The position numbers and the translations under genes were made by a program. A stretch of DNA of 64,000 nucleotides from Cryoendolithus antarcticus (Eukaryota; Ascomycota; Dothideomycetes; Cladosporiales; Cladosporiaceae): assembly GCA_002077065.1 (NCBI GenBank), contig NAJO01000041.1:339565-403564 (forward strand), written 5' to 3'. Every line of letters begins with the position of its first letter. The stretch's first letter is position 1. Positions 42,549-53,121 of the stretch are shown here, one piece after another. The notes under the pieces were generated by a model, which was not told the origin of the DNA, ran no database searches, and was given only the letters and a program-made list of their open reading frames with translations.

Positions 42549-43233
42549 GCTTCACTCGGAAGTCGCGAGGTTGAGCAGATGAGGAGAAGGGCTTGGCGTG
42601 AGGGTTGCGCGTCGTGGTGGGAGCATCAAGTCGGCGTGCGCTTCATCGAGTCGCCTGAACAAGCGCATTAGCATTGCCTACGGTATCAGCACCACGACAC
42701 ATTTCCACTCCATCTCTTTCCCAACATCAACACGCTCGGCTTGCGATACCCCTCACACCCGCGTCGCAACAAGTGAAGTCGCGCTGCTGGAGGGGTGCAG
42801 TCCATCTCCCAGCCCCAGCATTCAGCCATGACACTCACAGAGAGAGAAGGCACTCACCATGCATCATCCACAGGACAAGACCAAACAAACGCGACAGTGA
42901 CACGTCTCGGCTGGCGCGATATCGGTATGCGCGGTGCGTCACTGCAACGAGACGAGGCCAGGCGTGTTGCTCCATCCATCCCAATCCCCCGGACCAACCC
43001 GACGAGCCGGCGCTAGGAGACGCGCTTACATTGCTTGGCAGAGATTGCTGTAGAGCCGAGAACACAGGAAACACTGGCGAGGGTGTCCTCGGATGGAGTA
43101 GATGTGATTCGTGATGTTCATCACGAACGAAGTCTGGTTCTGCGATAACCCCCCGCCCAATCGCGCCGCTGACTGAAGCGATTGTCGCTACAAACGCTAA
43201 TATTCAAAAACATACCTCCCCAATGTCCCGATC
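42549..43233. other. Intergenic, SNF5-family promoter
   Basis: Nearly 700 bases lie upstream of the SNF5-family gene. Short frames occur on both strands (for example 42674-43114 rightward), all Arg/His/Pro/Ser-rich and without family features. I see no repeat or RNA gene. Confidence 0.4.
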
Positions 43234-43711
43234 TCATGACGCCCCAGACCTGCCATAAGCAGTCGGTCTTCTCACCTGCGGCCGCGGTGGCGGCGAAGGC
43301 AACAGCGGTGTCCTCCCAGTCTCGTTCGACTCCCTCGCGGATGTCACCGAATCCTGATCCGCCGCAGTCTCACACCCAGGCGGTGGTGGCGTTCCGGGGA
43401 GCATCTCTACCTTTCCATGCCTTTTCTGAAACTTGCGATAGTCCCACGCGTTCAGATCATTCAACTTCCTCGGACAGGGATCTAGTGCTGCTCCGCGAAT
43501 CGCTGGTCGAGTGCCCATCGTCGCTCGAGGAATTGCATGCTATACTTTCCGAACAGCCTTGCGGCCCGCTCGAATGAAAGGACAGCGCTTGACGAACTTG
43601 ACCGTTCTGACATGTATGATCTCGTGGGATTTCAAGTGAGCGGCCGCGGACGTGGCATTTGAAGAAGCCTAGATGATGCGGAAGAAAGGGTGTAAGTGGA
43701 CCTTGCTTCAT
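43234..43711 (-). other. Overlapping frames, possible small gene
   Basis: Two leftward frames (43457-43711 and 43234-43518) overlap in different phases, and a rightward frame (43182-43577) covers both. The downstream leftward frame has a plausible helical stretch (RKLNDLNAWDYRKFQKRHGKVEML) followed by a Pro/Ser-rich tail. No intron joins the two leftward frames convincingly. This may be a small spliced gene just downstream of VPS74 or only 3' UTR. I cannot name it. Confidence 0.25.
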
Positions 43712-43732
43712 TTTCTTGTGTGAAGTGACGGG

Positions 43733-45114
43733 TTATAAGAGGGAGTCTAGGCGGGTGAAGACACTTAGGCATGCGGCAACGACCTGTAAACCAGAGTTAG
43801 CCGCCTGCATGTCGAGTGCCTCAGCTCTCTCCATAAATTTAAATGCTCTAGTGCTACTGTAAGTGCACCTGAAACAATGGATGTGCCACTCAATCTGTCG
43901 GTGAGAGAGTGCAGACCGAGTCTCTGAAGTCGAGACTCTCACAGAAGCGGTGCCTTGGCAACTCGCTATTGCAGATGTACATGTAGTAGCACAGGAGAAT
44001 TCCAAATATTGGAGAGACGGGGTCAGAATCGGAGCAGTGCAACTTACCTCCAACTGCAACTCCTTCTCCTTGGCCTTGTTGACTTCATCTCTAATAACAC
44101 TGTCAAGATTGGCGCCGATAGCTTGTTGGCCAGCAGCGACTCGCTTGCCGAACGGCCATTGTGAGAACTCAGCAAGAAGCTCGTCGACCTGTGCAAATGC
44201 CCGTTCCCGAGCTTCGTGACCGAGACTCGACAAAGCGTTTTCCAGCACGTTCGCAGCGTATGCAGCACACAGCAGTGCCACAGTCCGCAGGTATCGGAAC
44301 TCCATGTCCTCTGGCAAAAATGGCGATGCAGGTAGAACGATGGTGCGCTGTGTGAGCATTGCCCGTGTGCGCCTTCTAAGCTCATCTTTCGCACCGCCAT
44401 CAGCGACGGGATGCGTGGCCATGTCGAAGAGGAGGAAGTTCCGCTTCTCGGTTCGCAGGATGCCCTTATCGACAAGACCCTTAGCCAGACGTTCACGGAC
44501 TTGCTTGAGTTGGTAGCCGATCTTCATTAAGTTCCACGTCTCACCTGTGTCAATCTTGTCAGCCTGTCACCACCTCCACAGCACATGCAACCCGACTGAC
44601 CACTCATCAAATCAATCCACGAACTAACGCTCATCTTCTCACTACTCTTCATCATCTTCAACGCCTCATCTAGCAGCACCTCCCCCGTCAACGTCTCATC
44701 AATAACCTCAATAACCCGATCCGCAAGCGGGAATCTCCTCCTCGAGCTATCCTTCTGCATGCTGATCCTCCCTCGGAACGCCAACTCAATCACAATACAT
44801 CCCCGCAGCGCGTACGAGATGTTGTCATTCCAAAAGCTGAGGTAGCCTTGCTTGTCTTTCAGCCCCATGAGCAGCACTTCCTCCATGAGTGTCAGCTTTG
44901 GTTGCTTGCCCCTTTCTGCGGACTCGCTGATGTCTTTCGGGTCGAATGCGATTTTGTGGCCGTTCTCGCCGGATGCCTCGTAGCCTGTCTCGGGATTGCG
45001 GGAGTCTTCTGGTCTTCGAGGGACTGGCGAGGAGACGCGACTGCCGTCGTTGGTGTCGTTATCTGTGGACGCTCCGCCTGCGCCGCGGCGGCGGGTCAGA
45101 CCCGAGCTGGCCAT
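43733..45114 (-). CDS. VPS74: VPS74/GOLPH3, Golgi PI4P-binding adaptor
   Basis: Vps74 binds phosphatidylinositol 4-phosphate on Golgi membranes and retains glycosyltransferases. I read three exons, 44601-45114, 44048-44544 and 43733-43783, giving 353 residues. The introns are 56 nt (GTCAGT to CACAG) and 264 nt (GTAAGT to TACAG with a GCTAAC branch-like site). The first 65 residues are disordered; then the GOLPH3 fold begins at [25 protein letters not shown] and runs through [21 protein letters not shown] to the C-terminal helix [16 protein letters not shown]. The beta-hairpin and PI4P-pocket Trp/Arg region (SFWND, LAFRGRI) is intact. The long second intron is in frame and free of stops, so an 88-residue insertion form is possible. 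Confidence 0.92.
43784..44047 (-). other. Long stop-free intron of VPS74
   Basis: This 264-nt intron is 2.5-6 times longer than the others read in the window and is a multiple of three with no in-frame stop. It could be retained as a coding insert or could host a small RNA. I see no clear C/D box pair (TGATGA and CTGA) in it. Confidence 0.5.
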
Positions 45115-45673
45115 GTTGTTGACTGCGCCCAGGCGACTCGGGGATTGTTGCTCTTAATCTGATCGCGCGGACGGATTGTTTCAGTAGGGACACGTCAGTC
45201 GAACGAGTCTGGAGCTTGGTGGCCGCTGGAGAAGTGGCAGGCTGACGCCAGGACTCGGTGTGCGGCGTGAGTGAATGCCGTGTAACAATAGCGAAGACTT
45301 GCAGCACGCGGTGACGATCGATTGATAGCTGTCTGAGTGAAGCCTTGGGGTGTGGGCGAGACTACAGGCAAAGGTGGTCAAGAGAAGATCATGTTTGGTG
45401 AAGTCAAGGCAAGCACGCTCCGAGGCTTCTTGGTGAGAAGTCGCGGTCTTGGCGGGTCATCCCGAGCCTTCACATGCAGGAGGAAAGTACGGTATAGGTA
45501 ATGACGCCGGAGATGCTCGCAGAGACTGCTGTTGCGAAGAGACGGATAGTACACATGTATCAGGACGCCGTGTACCGGGCTATCATATACATTCAACTCT
45601 CGGCCCAAGAGTCACACGCCACACTGCCTTCACCATTGCTGCTCATTCCGAATGGACTACCCATGTACTGCAC
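45115..45673. other. Intergenic, nothing clear
   Basis: Between the VPS74 start and the last acyl carrier protein exon lie about 560 bases. Short leftward and rightward frames are present but none has family features. This includes the VPS74 promoter. Confidence 0.4.
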
Positions 45674-46367
45674 TCAGTGCGCTACTCTTCACGTTAGCCG
45701 CAAGTCTCTCGCAGGGAGATATAGACTTCACTCACCATCAGGCTGATGAAGGATGTAGTCCACGGCTTGGTTCACTGAAAGGATGTTCAGTATGGGTGAG
45801 ATCACACGACACAAGGACGAAGCATACCGCTGTGGATCGCGTCGGCCTCCTTGTCGGGTATCTCAATGCTGAATTCCTGCGGCGCTGTCAGTCCGTGCCT
45901 TGCTCAGACTTGGTCTTGTCCGACAGACCTCCTCAATCGCCATCACCACCTCCACAGTGTCCAAGCTGTCCAGCCCAAGGTCGTTCGTGAAGTGCGATTG
46001 CGCAGAGAGCTATCTCTCATCAGTATCACTCATCGCTAACACTCTATCTCGGTGATTCGTACTTTCGACGGGTCCGAAACCTACCCAAACATTAGCCACA
46101 GTTCACATTCCGCCATCTGGCCCAGTGATCATCTCCTACCTTATCAAAGTTCTTCAACAAATCCATGATCCTCCCCGTGACCTCCTCCTGGTTCAGCCCT
46201 CCGCCAGCGGCGTAGCATCGCACGGCCGTGAGACGGCTGATCGGTGCAGGTATTCTTCGGGCAAGAGGAGATGAAGGGGCGGCGCGGAGGATGGAGGGAG
46301 TGGTGTAGGATCTGGATGCTGTTTGGGCAGCGACACGAGCGCTTCGGAGGAGAGCGGAGCGGAACAT
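45674..46367 (-). CDS. ACP1: Mitochondrial acyl carrier protein (complex I subunit)
   Basis: Mitochondrial ACP carries acyl chains on phosphopantetheine for lipoate synthesis and is also a complex I (NDUFAB1) and Fe-S/LYR partner. I read six exons: 46140-46367, 46063-46080 (18 nt), 45929-46009, 45828-45876, 45736-45774 and 45674-45681 (8 nt). The five introns are 52-59 nt. The product is 140 residues with a basic, Ser/Arg-rich presequence (MFRSALLRSARVAAQ... to about 55) and the ACP fold. The carrier serine sits in HFTNDLGLDSLDTVEVVMAIEEEF, followed by SIEIPDKEADAIHSVNQAVDYILHQPDAH. The last exon encodes only the end of Ala, then His and stop; without it the product would end in Gly-Glu. It is divergent from QCR9. 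Confidence 0.92.
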
Positions 46368-46610
46368 GGTGGCGATGAGCTGTAGAGGGAAGGAGGTGTA
46401 AGTAAGACGGAATGGAGCTCTGATTGAATGTTGCTGCCATTGCGTCGAGAACGAGATGTGGCTCGTGCTCAACGCGGAAGCCAGCCGAGCAACCTCCGAG
46501 CTCATCCTCACATCCTGACCAAGCCTAACCTGCTACTGACCAGTGACCCATACCGACACTTGAGCGCGACATCTGAACCTCACCGCGACCTCCAAACCCT
46601 CTCTCTCACA
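46368..46610. promoter_or_regulatory. Divergent promoter of ACP1 and QCR9
   Basis: The 243-bp spacer separates the starts of two small mitochondrial respiratory proteins that diverge, one tied to complex I and one to complex III. A shared bidirectional promoter is likely. I see no motif I would name. Confidence 0.55.
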
Positions 46611-46979
46611 ATGGCCGGCGTTCTCAGCGGCGTCTACAAGTGCGCGACCCCGCAATCACTCGCAACCACGCCAAAACTAATCCTCCTCTGCTAGCACCCT
46701 CATCCGAAGCAACGGCGTCTTCCTTTCCACCATCTTCGCCGGCGCTTTCGCAACGGAAATGTATGAATCTGTCTTTTGAGGAATGCTGGGGTAGCCCATA
46801 GACACTGACTGGGTTATAGTCTATTCGACACAGGCTCCAACGCCATCTGGAACCGGATAAACAAGGGCGTACGTGTATGCGACTGGCGAGGATCATAATG
46901 GAGACTAACGCATGCATGACAGCGACAATGGAAGGACATTAAGCACCGGTACATGGACGCTGGGGAAGATGACGAGTAA
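46611..46979 (+). CDS. QCR9: Cytochrome bc1 complex subunit 9
   Basis: Qcr9 (UQCR10 in animals) is a single-span subunit of respiratory complex III in the mitochondrial inner membrane. The gene appears only after splicing four exons: 46611-46639, 46695-46760, 46820-46868 and 46923-46979. The introns are 54-59 nt, all GT-AG. The product is 66 residues. It reads MAGVLSGVYNTLIRSNGVFL, then the membrane helix STIFAGAFATEILFDTGSN, and ends IWNRINKGRQWKDIKHRYMD plus an acidic GEDDE tail. The helix followed by the GRQWKDI motif is diagnostic. It is divergent from ACP1. Confidence 0.92.
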
Positions 46980-47370
46980 GGAAAGGAGGAATGATGGGAT
47001 CGTGATGAGGGAGATGGAGTACAATGCAGGGGCTTGCGAGATACACCAAAGCTTGAAGGCTCCACGCACGGTACTCTGGGCAGCCTGTTGGGCGTGTGGT
47101 CCTGGACTGGTCTAAGTTGGGGCGGCAGTCGTGTGTACATATTTCATGAAGGAGTATCACCACCCGGCCAAGCCACTGGCATGTGTCTGCGGGGGAATCG
47201 TTGCACGAGAGCCACGACAGTAGCCACATATGAACTATGCGTGTTTGGCGTAGCACAGTGACAAGGCGTTCGAGGCGCAAGATGATGCGTATTTTCTGCT
47301 ACTCTAACGCAGTATATGGTACAAATGCCTAGTACTTTCAATGCCGGTGGCTCACTTGCTCCCAACCCGA
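46980..47370. other. Intergenic, convergent 3' flanks
   Basis: About 390 bases between the QCR9 stop and the OST3 stop hold both 3' UTRs. Overlapping frames on both strands have no family features. Confidence 0.45.
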
Positions 47371-48520
47371 CTAAAACGGCGGCAACCAGAACGGGTAGCC
47401 ACCATTCTTGATCCTGAACACGCTCAACAGGAATGAGTACATGCCGAGTAGCACGCCTCCCCAGACGAACACTGCTATTTGCTGAGAGCGTGGGTCCGCC
47501 ATGCGCGGCACCTTGAGTGCGAGTGAGATGGTCGCGAATGACAGTATGCCGTCTATGATGTAGTAAGTGGTCTGAACAATCTGCACGATGAGGCAATACA
47601 TACACATCGCAGCAACGATCTGCGTCTCCAGGCCGAATTGGTTCTGGAACCCGCCAGCGAAGTAGCTGACTTTACCCTTTCCATCGGAAGACACATACGG
47701 CACCTTCCTAATATGATTGAACATGTGGCCTGAAGTGAAGAGCAAGACGAGAATCAAGCTGATGGCAGCCCAAAGATTGCGGTTTTGAATCACTGGCATG
47801 ATGTATGGTGTCGCCACTGAGGCGAACGTGATGAAGCCGAGGACTGCAGTCGTGATCGTGACGATCTTGACGTAGTTGATTGGGCGTACCACGGGTGGGT
47901 GGGGAATGTCGGGAAGCTGGCGGACGATCCAGGCGTGGACGGGATCTGCCTTCTCGGTGCTGCGCGAATGTCAGTATCGGTTCTGAATGGACCAGAGTGC
48001 CACAGCTTACCCAGAGCCAAAGTCGAAGCGCACAGGGGTAGCGTCAGTTTTCGCATTCGGTCCAGTTGTAGGGTGGAAGAGGAGAAGCACAGGTGCTGTT
48101 TGTAATTGAAGCTGCGCACGCATCAGTCTCCGAGACAACACTGTTTCAGCATCTGCGACACCAGCGTACCGACTGAAACGTTCCCTTGCCATCGCTGAAG
48201 TCCAATGTCCCGTACAGGAGTCGTCCATCGCCCTGCTTGTCGCCCTTCATCCAGCTGCGAGCCAGCAAGTCCCACTCCGGTTGGAAGTCCCGACATAGTC
48301 CGCACCCGAATCTTGCCTCGAGCGCTGTGAGAAGTACTGCTACTGAGTAGTCTCGTGGTGCCTTTGTGAGTTCTGCATATGATGCATCGTCAAGTTTAAC
48401 TGGAGCGGAAGCCGAGAGTGCTTTGCTCTGGAATTTGCTGAAGCTATCAGATGGTACTTTCTTGGCGGCCAGCGCCGTGAAGGGTAGCAGCGATGCGGTG
48501 AGGAGAGTGAGTAGTCTCAT
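47371..48520 (-). CDS. OST3: Oligosaccharyltransferase subunit OST3/OST6
   Basis: Ost3/Ost6 are thioredoxin-like subunits that help the ER oligosaccharyltransferase glycosylate cysteine-rich sites. Three exons, 48170-48520, 48011-48111 and 47371-47959, with introns of 58 and 51 nt give 346 residues. A signal peptide (MRLLTLLTASLLPFTALA) leads into a lumenal thioredoxin fold with the redox motif CGLC in RFGCGLCRDFQPEW, and PVRFDFGSG near its end. The C-terminal half has four membrane segments, starting INYVKIVTITTAVLGFITFAS, with GHMFNHIRKVPYV in a loop typical of the family. It is divergent from the coiled-coil gene. Confidence 0.93.
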
Positions 48521-48757
48521 AGCGGCGATGTGGTAGTGACAGTAACTACTCGCAATGGCAGTTCGCAGTGCCAACGTATGGCGGAGGTCAAGCTGTCCTC
48601 TTGGCAGCAATGCCGGAGTTCGGAGAAACCACTTCCGGTGTTTACTCCACGCGCGCACTTTCCGAACCGCCTTCACGACGACGACAACACAGCACATGTT
48701 TCTCGCATACAGTATATGAGAGCACGCGCATAGTCGCGCGAACATACTACAGCGAAC
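48521..48757. promoter_or_regulatory. Divergent promoter OST3 / coiled-coil gene
   Basis: A 237-bp spacer separates two divergent starts. I see no named motif. Confidence 0.45.
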
Positions 48758-50752
48758 ATGGTACCGCAGCCATCGACAATGCGAGCACAGGCTTACGAAA
48801 ATGCATTGAATACATCTGCGCTTGAGCTAAAGTACGCGCAAAATACACATACAGTCGACATCATATCCAAGGATGAGGACATCCGCCGCCTTCGCTTCGA
48901 CGTGCATATACTGGAGGACGACTGTGATGAGCTGCGCGATCTGCTGCAGCAGGAGGAGGATCGATCGGACGCCTTCGAGAAGTTGGTGAATGAGAACTTG
49001 GCGCGGGCTGAGGATGCTGAGGCTGCACTTGTCGAGGCGGAGACTGAGCTACGTGCGAGGGAGCAGGATGGACTGCGACTGGAAGCTGAAGCGCAGGCAC
49101 TGCGCGATGCAAGACAAGACAATACTGCGGTCCTCACTGAGAAGCTCGCACTCACCCGTGAGCTAAGTGTGCTGAAACCGGAGCTGGAGCACCTCAAGGC
49201 ACAGGCCGAGTCGACCGAACAGCTGCTTAGCGACAAGCTTGCACTACAACGTCAGCTGACCGAGATTCAATGCGAAGTCGAGAATGCCAGACGCGAGGCG
49301 AAGCGGGCACTCGCCAAGCGCAGGAACACTGGCTTCGAGATCGCTCAGGAGGAGCAGCTTGACGATCTGAAGAAGCAGCTTGCGAAGGAGAAGCGTGCTC
49401 GCGAACGCGCCGAGGAAGCTACCGAGAATGCTCAGGGCGATATGGATGTCAACGACATCCGCAAGCAGCTCAGTCGCGAGAAGAAGGCGAGAGAGAAGCT
49501 CGAGGAGGAACTTGCCGCCATGCAAGAGTACACGCAGATTGAGGATGTTCGTAAGGACTTGCTGAAGGAGAAGAAGACAAAGCAACGGCTTGAGGATGTG
49601 GTCGAGACTCTGCAAGCTGAGCTTGACAAGGAGAGGAAGACTGCCGCTCGCGCTGCGAAACTTGCTGATGGCAATGCTGAGGCTGATGACCAAGCCGAGG
49701 AGCTGCGTCAGGAGCTGGCAAAGGAGAAGAAGGAGCGTCAGCGCGCTGAGAACAACGTGGCCAAGGCTACTGAGGAGCACGAAGCACAGCAGGCCACTCT
49801 CAACGACAAGCTAAATCAGTTCCGCCGCAAGTTGAAGGACACTAAAGACAAGCTCAAGGAAGCCGAAGTCCAGCTCACGGCCGCGAAGGAGGCAGCACCG
49901 CCAGCAGCAAAGAAGGCACCAGCCAAGGCCGCCGCGAAGGCCGCTACAGCCAAGGGACCCGCCGCCGTCAACGCGAAGAAGCGCTCAGCCGCTACCATGG
50001 ACCCCGACGCCAGCGGCCTCGGCACCCCAGGCGATGGCCCAGCCGCGAAGCGCGGTCGCAAAGCAGCAGGCGTAGGCGACAAAAGCACCTTCTCCATCAC
50101 GCCATTCCTTAACAGGACGATGACCACTGATGTCGAGAGGGACGGGTCAGACCCCGAGGAACAGTCGCCAGCTGCCAACAAAGCGTCCACGAAGAAAGCT
50201 CTTGCGCCTGCTGCGTCGAGTAAGGCTAACGTGCAGCCTACCCAGAAGCCTGCTGTCCAGCGAAAGCCGAAGATGCCTGTCATGGCTGTTGTGGCCGAGG
50301 AGGACGAGGATGTGCATACGCAGGGCCAGGAGAATGCGAAGCCTGCTGCTGGGATGAAGGTCAAGACGAAGGTTACGGACGGGACTGATAATGTGTCTAG
50401 CAAGCCTAAGCCTCGCAAGTCGCTTGTTGATTTCGAGACGTTCCGGCAGCAGGACGCGAGGGTCACGCAGGTGCAGCCGAAGAAGAGGAAGCTGGGTGGT
50501 CTGGGGAAGACGCTGTTCGACGAGGAGGAAGAGGCGTTGCCTGCGGCGAAGACTGGCTTTGGCAGTAGGGCGCTGTTCGGGACGAAGGGGTATGGCGTGT
50601 TGGCCGGTGGCAAGAAGGGCTCGAGTCTGATCGGCAAGAGTAGTGGGGTTGGAAGGAGTGTCTTGCTGAGCGCTGCAGATGGTAGTGGGTTCCAGTTCTC
50701 GCCGTTGAAGCGGAGTCGGAAGCTTAACCTCGACGACACGCTCAGAGGATGA
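48758..50752 (+). CDS. Nuclear coiled-coil protein, function unknown
   Basis: This 664-residue protein begins with a long, almost continuous coiled coil (about residues 30-375, rich in Glu, Lys, Leu and Ala) and ends in a basic, Ala/Lys-rich half. The C-terminal half holds likely nuclear signals (KKRSAATM, AAKRGRKAAG, QPKKRKLGGLGK) and conserved-looking short motifs: KSTFSITPFLNRTM at about 440, and FQFSPLKRSRKLNLDDTLRG at the C-terminus. This layout resembles fungal mitotic or nuclear-periphery proteins, but I cannot name the family. A start at 48779 (MRAQAYENALN) is also possible. There is no intron. Codon use and length make it clearly a gene. Confidence 0.85.
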   Translation: MVPQPSTMRAQAYENALNTSALELKYAQNTHTVDIISKDEDIRRLRFDVHILEDDCDELRDLLQQEEDRSDAFEKLVNENLARAEDAEAALVEAETELRAREQDGLRLEAEAQALRDARQDNTAVLTEKLALTRELSVLKPELEHLKAQAESTEQLLSDKLALQRQLTEIQCEVENARREAKRALAKRRNTGFEIAQEEQLDDLKKQLAKEKRARERAEEATENAQGDMDVNDIRKQLSREKKAREKLEEELAAMQEYTQIEDVRKDLLKEKKTKQRLEDVVETLQAELDKERKTAARAAKLADGNAEADDQAEELRQELAKEKKERQRAENNVAKATEEHEAQQATLNDKLNQFRRKLKDTKDKLKEAEVQLTAAKEAAPPAAKKAPAKAAAKAATAKGPAAVNAKKRSAATMDPDASGLGTPGDGPAAKRGRKAAGVGDKSTFSITPFLNRTMTTDVERDGSDPEEQSPAANKASTKKALAPAASSKANVQPTQKPAVQRKPKMPVMAVVAEEDEDVHTQGQENAKPAAGMKVKTKVTDGTDNVSSKPKPRKSLVDFETFRQQDARVTQVQPKKRKLGGLGKTLFDEEEEALPAAKTGFGSRALFGTKGYGVLAGGKKGSSLIGKSSGVGRSVLLSAADGSGFQFSPLKRSRKLNLDDTLRG

Positions 50753-50883
50753 GGAGGGTGCACGAGGATTTCGTAAGGCGAGTTATGTCATTGCTCGGGC
50801 GGCACATGCATGGTGTTATGCAATTCCACGATACCTGGCTACGTACATGAAGATTCATTTCCTTCCCGAGCTCCTCATCTCAG
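50753..50883. other. Short convergent spacer
   Basis: A 131-bp gap separates the stops of the coiled-coil gene and the alcohol dehydrogenase. I see nothing else in it. Confidence 0.5.
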
Positions 50884-51968
50884 CTATGGCACCAGAATTG
50901 CCCGCCCTCTCACCCTGCCTGCTCCCAAATCGTCAATTGCCTTCTGGAAGTCTTCTAGCTTATATTTACTCGTATGCAGCTTGACCTTGCCCTGAGCAGC
51001 AAGGACCATAAGCTCAGCCAGATCGTTGTAAGAGCCGACGAGGTTGCCCACAAAGTTGATCTCGGTTGAGATGATGTCGATCGTGGGGATGTTAATGTTC
51101 TCGCCGTAGCCAACAACATAGTAATTGCCAGCGCGACGCACCATCTTCACTCCTGTCGCTGTCGACCCGCCTTCGGCTACGAAATCGATGACGGCTTCTG
51201 CGCCTTTGCCGCCAGTGAGGTCGAGGACTTGTTTGACGAAGGAGTCGTCCTTGCTGGGTTGAATTGTGTGATCGGCACCCAATTGCTTCGCGAGAGCGAG
51301 AGCATCGGCATTCTGGTCGATCACGATGAGGGACGCTGGACTTATGGCCTTCAGCACTTGGATGCCGATATGGCCTAGACCTCCGGCGCCGATCATAACC
51401 ACCCATTCTCCAGGTCGGAGGAGCTTCGCAGCTTTGGCAACAGCGTGGTACGCAGTCAAGCCAGCATCTGCCAACGCAGCCACATCAGCCGGCTCGAGCG
51501 AGGGGTCGAGCTTGATCACACTACGAGCAGTCGTCTTCAGGTACTCAGCGTACCCGCCATCGCTGTCTATCCCTGGGAACTGGGATGCTTCGCAGTGAAC
51601 GTCGTCGCCAGAGCGGCAAGCTCGGCAGAGTCCGCAGGTCACGAGAGGGTGCAGGATCACTTTGTCGCCTACGGTTAGATTTGTGACTGCGTCGCCAAGG
51701 GCGTGGATCCAGCCTGCGTTCTCATGGCCGATGGTGTAGGGGAGCTTGACGCCGGACTTTTCGGCCCATCTAGGAATTGTCAGTGAGAACACGGAGAAGT
51801 TGCAGAGAGTAGATCAACTCACTGTCCTTCGAGAATGTGGATGTCAGTTCTGCAGACACCTGCTGCTCCGATCTTGACGATCACATCCAGTGGCGATGTG
51901 ATCTTTGGCTCAGGTGCTTCATCCAGTTGCAGATTCTGGTTGTACCCAACCACGCGAACGACTTTCAT
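50884..51968 (-). CDS. Zinc-dependent alcohol dehydrogenase
   Basis: This is a medium-chain NAD(P)-dependent alcohol dehydrogenase. Two exons, 51823-51968 and 50884-51769, flank a 53-nt intron (GTGAGT to CCTAG), giving 343 residues. The catalytic zinc ligands are in GVCRTDIH (Cys) and GHENAGW (His-Glu), and the structural zinc cysteines are in CGLCRACRSGDDVHC. The Rossmann fold carries GAGGLGHIGIQVLKA, and an acidic residue follows the second strand (IVIDQN), which favours NAD+ over NADP+. The start at 51968 (MKVVRVVGYNQ) matches the family; an upstream in-frame Met at 52019 would add a non-family stretch. Substrate cannot be told from sequence. Confidence 0.9.
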
Positions 51969-53121
51969 GATGGCAGCTTTGCCTAACGACGATGAGATGC
52001 AGTGATGAGGCCATGTCAAAGTCGATCCGCAGTAGTCTTATACTGCGTTTATTGCCGTAGTATCCGGTCGAGAGGACTGGTGAAGAGGGGAAAGTCGATG
52101 TATCTCCATGGCATTTGATGGATCATGGGCCTGGACCCGGAAGCATTCCGATGGCAATTGGGACCTCACCTCCTTTACGTGCATATCAAATACTCAGTCG
52201 CCAGTCAACACATCTTCTGAGCGGGCCAAAACAGCGTAGTAACGTGGCTGTGTGGTAGCTTTGGTGTACTTATGCCTCGCTGGTCATTGGTCGTTTGCGA
52301 TTACAGCTCCACGACGGATCAGCCCTCGGCGCACACATGTCCTCCAACTGTCTTGCATCGACAATGCGTAAGTCGTGGCTGCTCCAGGGCCGGATATGAT
52401 CACTCAGAGGTAAGGCCGACATTCGTCGGCCCTCATGGCAGCTTCCATGACCGTCGTGCTAGTTGTCATGATGGCGTCGCTCCAAGCGAATGTCAAGCCT
52501 CCCCGTCTTTCCTCACATCCGCCTCTTTTGAATGCTTTGTCCTCCTATACTTCCACCAGTGTATCTGCTTCAGTGCAGCGATGCAGTGCTGACGATGAGA
52601 GGCGCATACTTTCTGAGCGCTCGTTGGAAGTAGCTCCTCCTGGAAGCAGTGTGCCACCGCAGCACTCCCTCAGCTGGATTTGTGTGATCCATTGGTTACG
52701 ATTTGGATGAGAGAACAAGAGGAGTTACTTGACCACGAAATAGACAGAGGTATACAACACTGACTATGCTCGGCGGGATGTTTACATCTGGAAGCGCAAT
52801 TTAAGTGTCTATGCTCAATCGAGGTTGATTTTGGGAAGCTGCGATACACTGTCACATGCCTTCCGCCAGGTTCTGCCTTCAAAGCTACACTTCCGCCGCC
52901 TGGCTCGTGAAGCACACCGCCGTCTCTCCCGCGGCGAAAGCGGGAGACGCGTCAGCTAGGCTGCACTTCTTCTTCACTCTGCTTCACGTTCTGTTCAACA
53001 TCAACCACCTACCAACACACACCACCTCGCTTACACGCACTCTTAGCTTTCGCTGAGCCTGCTGAACCAGGAGTCTGGAGTTCAAACAGAGAAGGTATAG
53101 TTGCACCACTCCTTCCCCGCG
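51969..53121. other. Long divergent spacer, nothing clear
   Basis: About 1.15 kb lies between two divergent starts. It contains short Ser/Pro-rich frames (for example 52435-52710 rightward) but none that I can support as a gene. It must include the dehydrogenase promoter and that of the F-box-like gene. Confidence 0.4.

Noticed and set aside
42674..43114. Rightward 146-codon frame upstream of the SNF5-family gene
   Set aside because: Arg/His/Pro/Ser-rich with no motif; probably chance in a GC-rich promoter region.
48793..49236. Leftward Ser/Cys-rich frame in the coiled-coil gene
   Set aside because: The Ser-rich composition is what a Glu/Leu/Ala coiled coil gives on the opposite strand.
49816..50763. 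Leftward 315-codon frame over the 3' half of the coiled-coil gene
   Set aside because: It is an antisense shadow: the real gene on the plus strand uses the opposite frame with good coiled-coil and nuclear-signal content, and the leftward product is low-complexity Phe/Ser/Leu/Ala without a motif.
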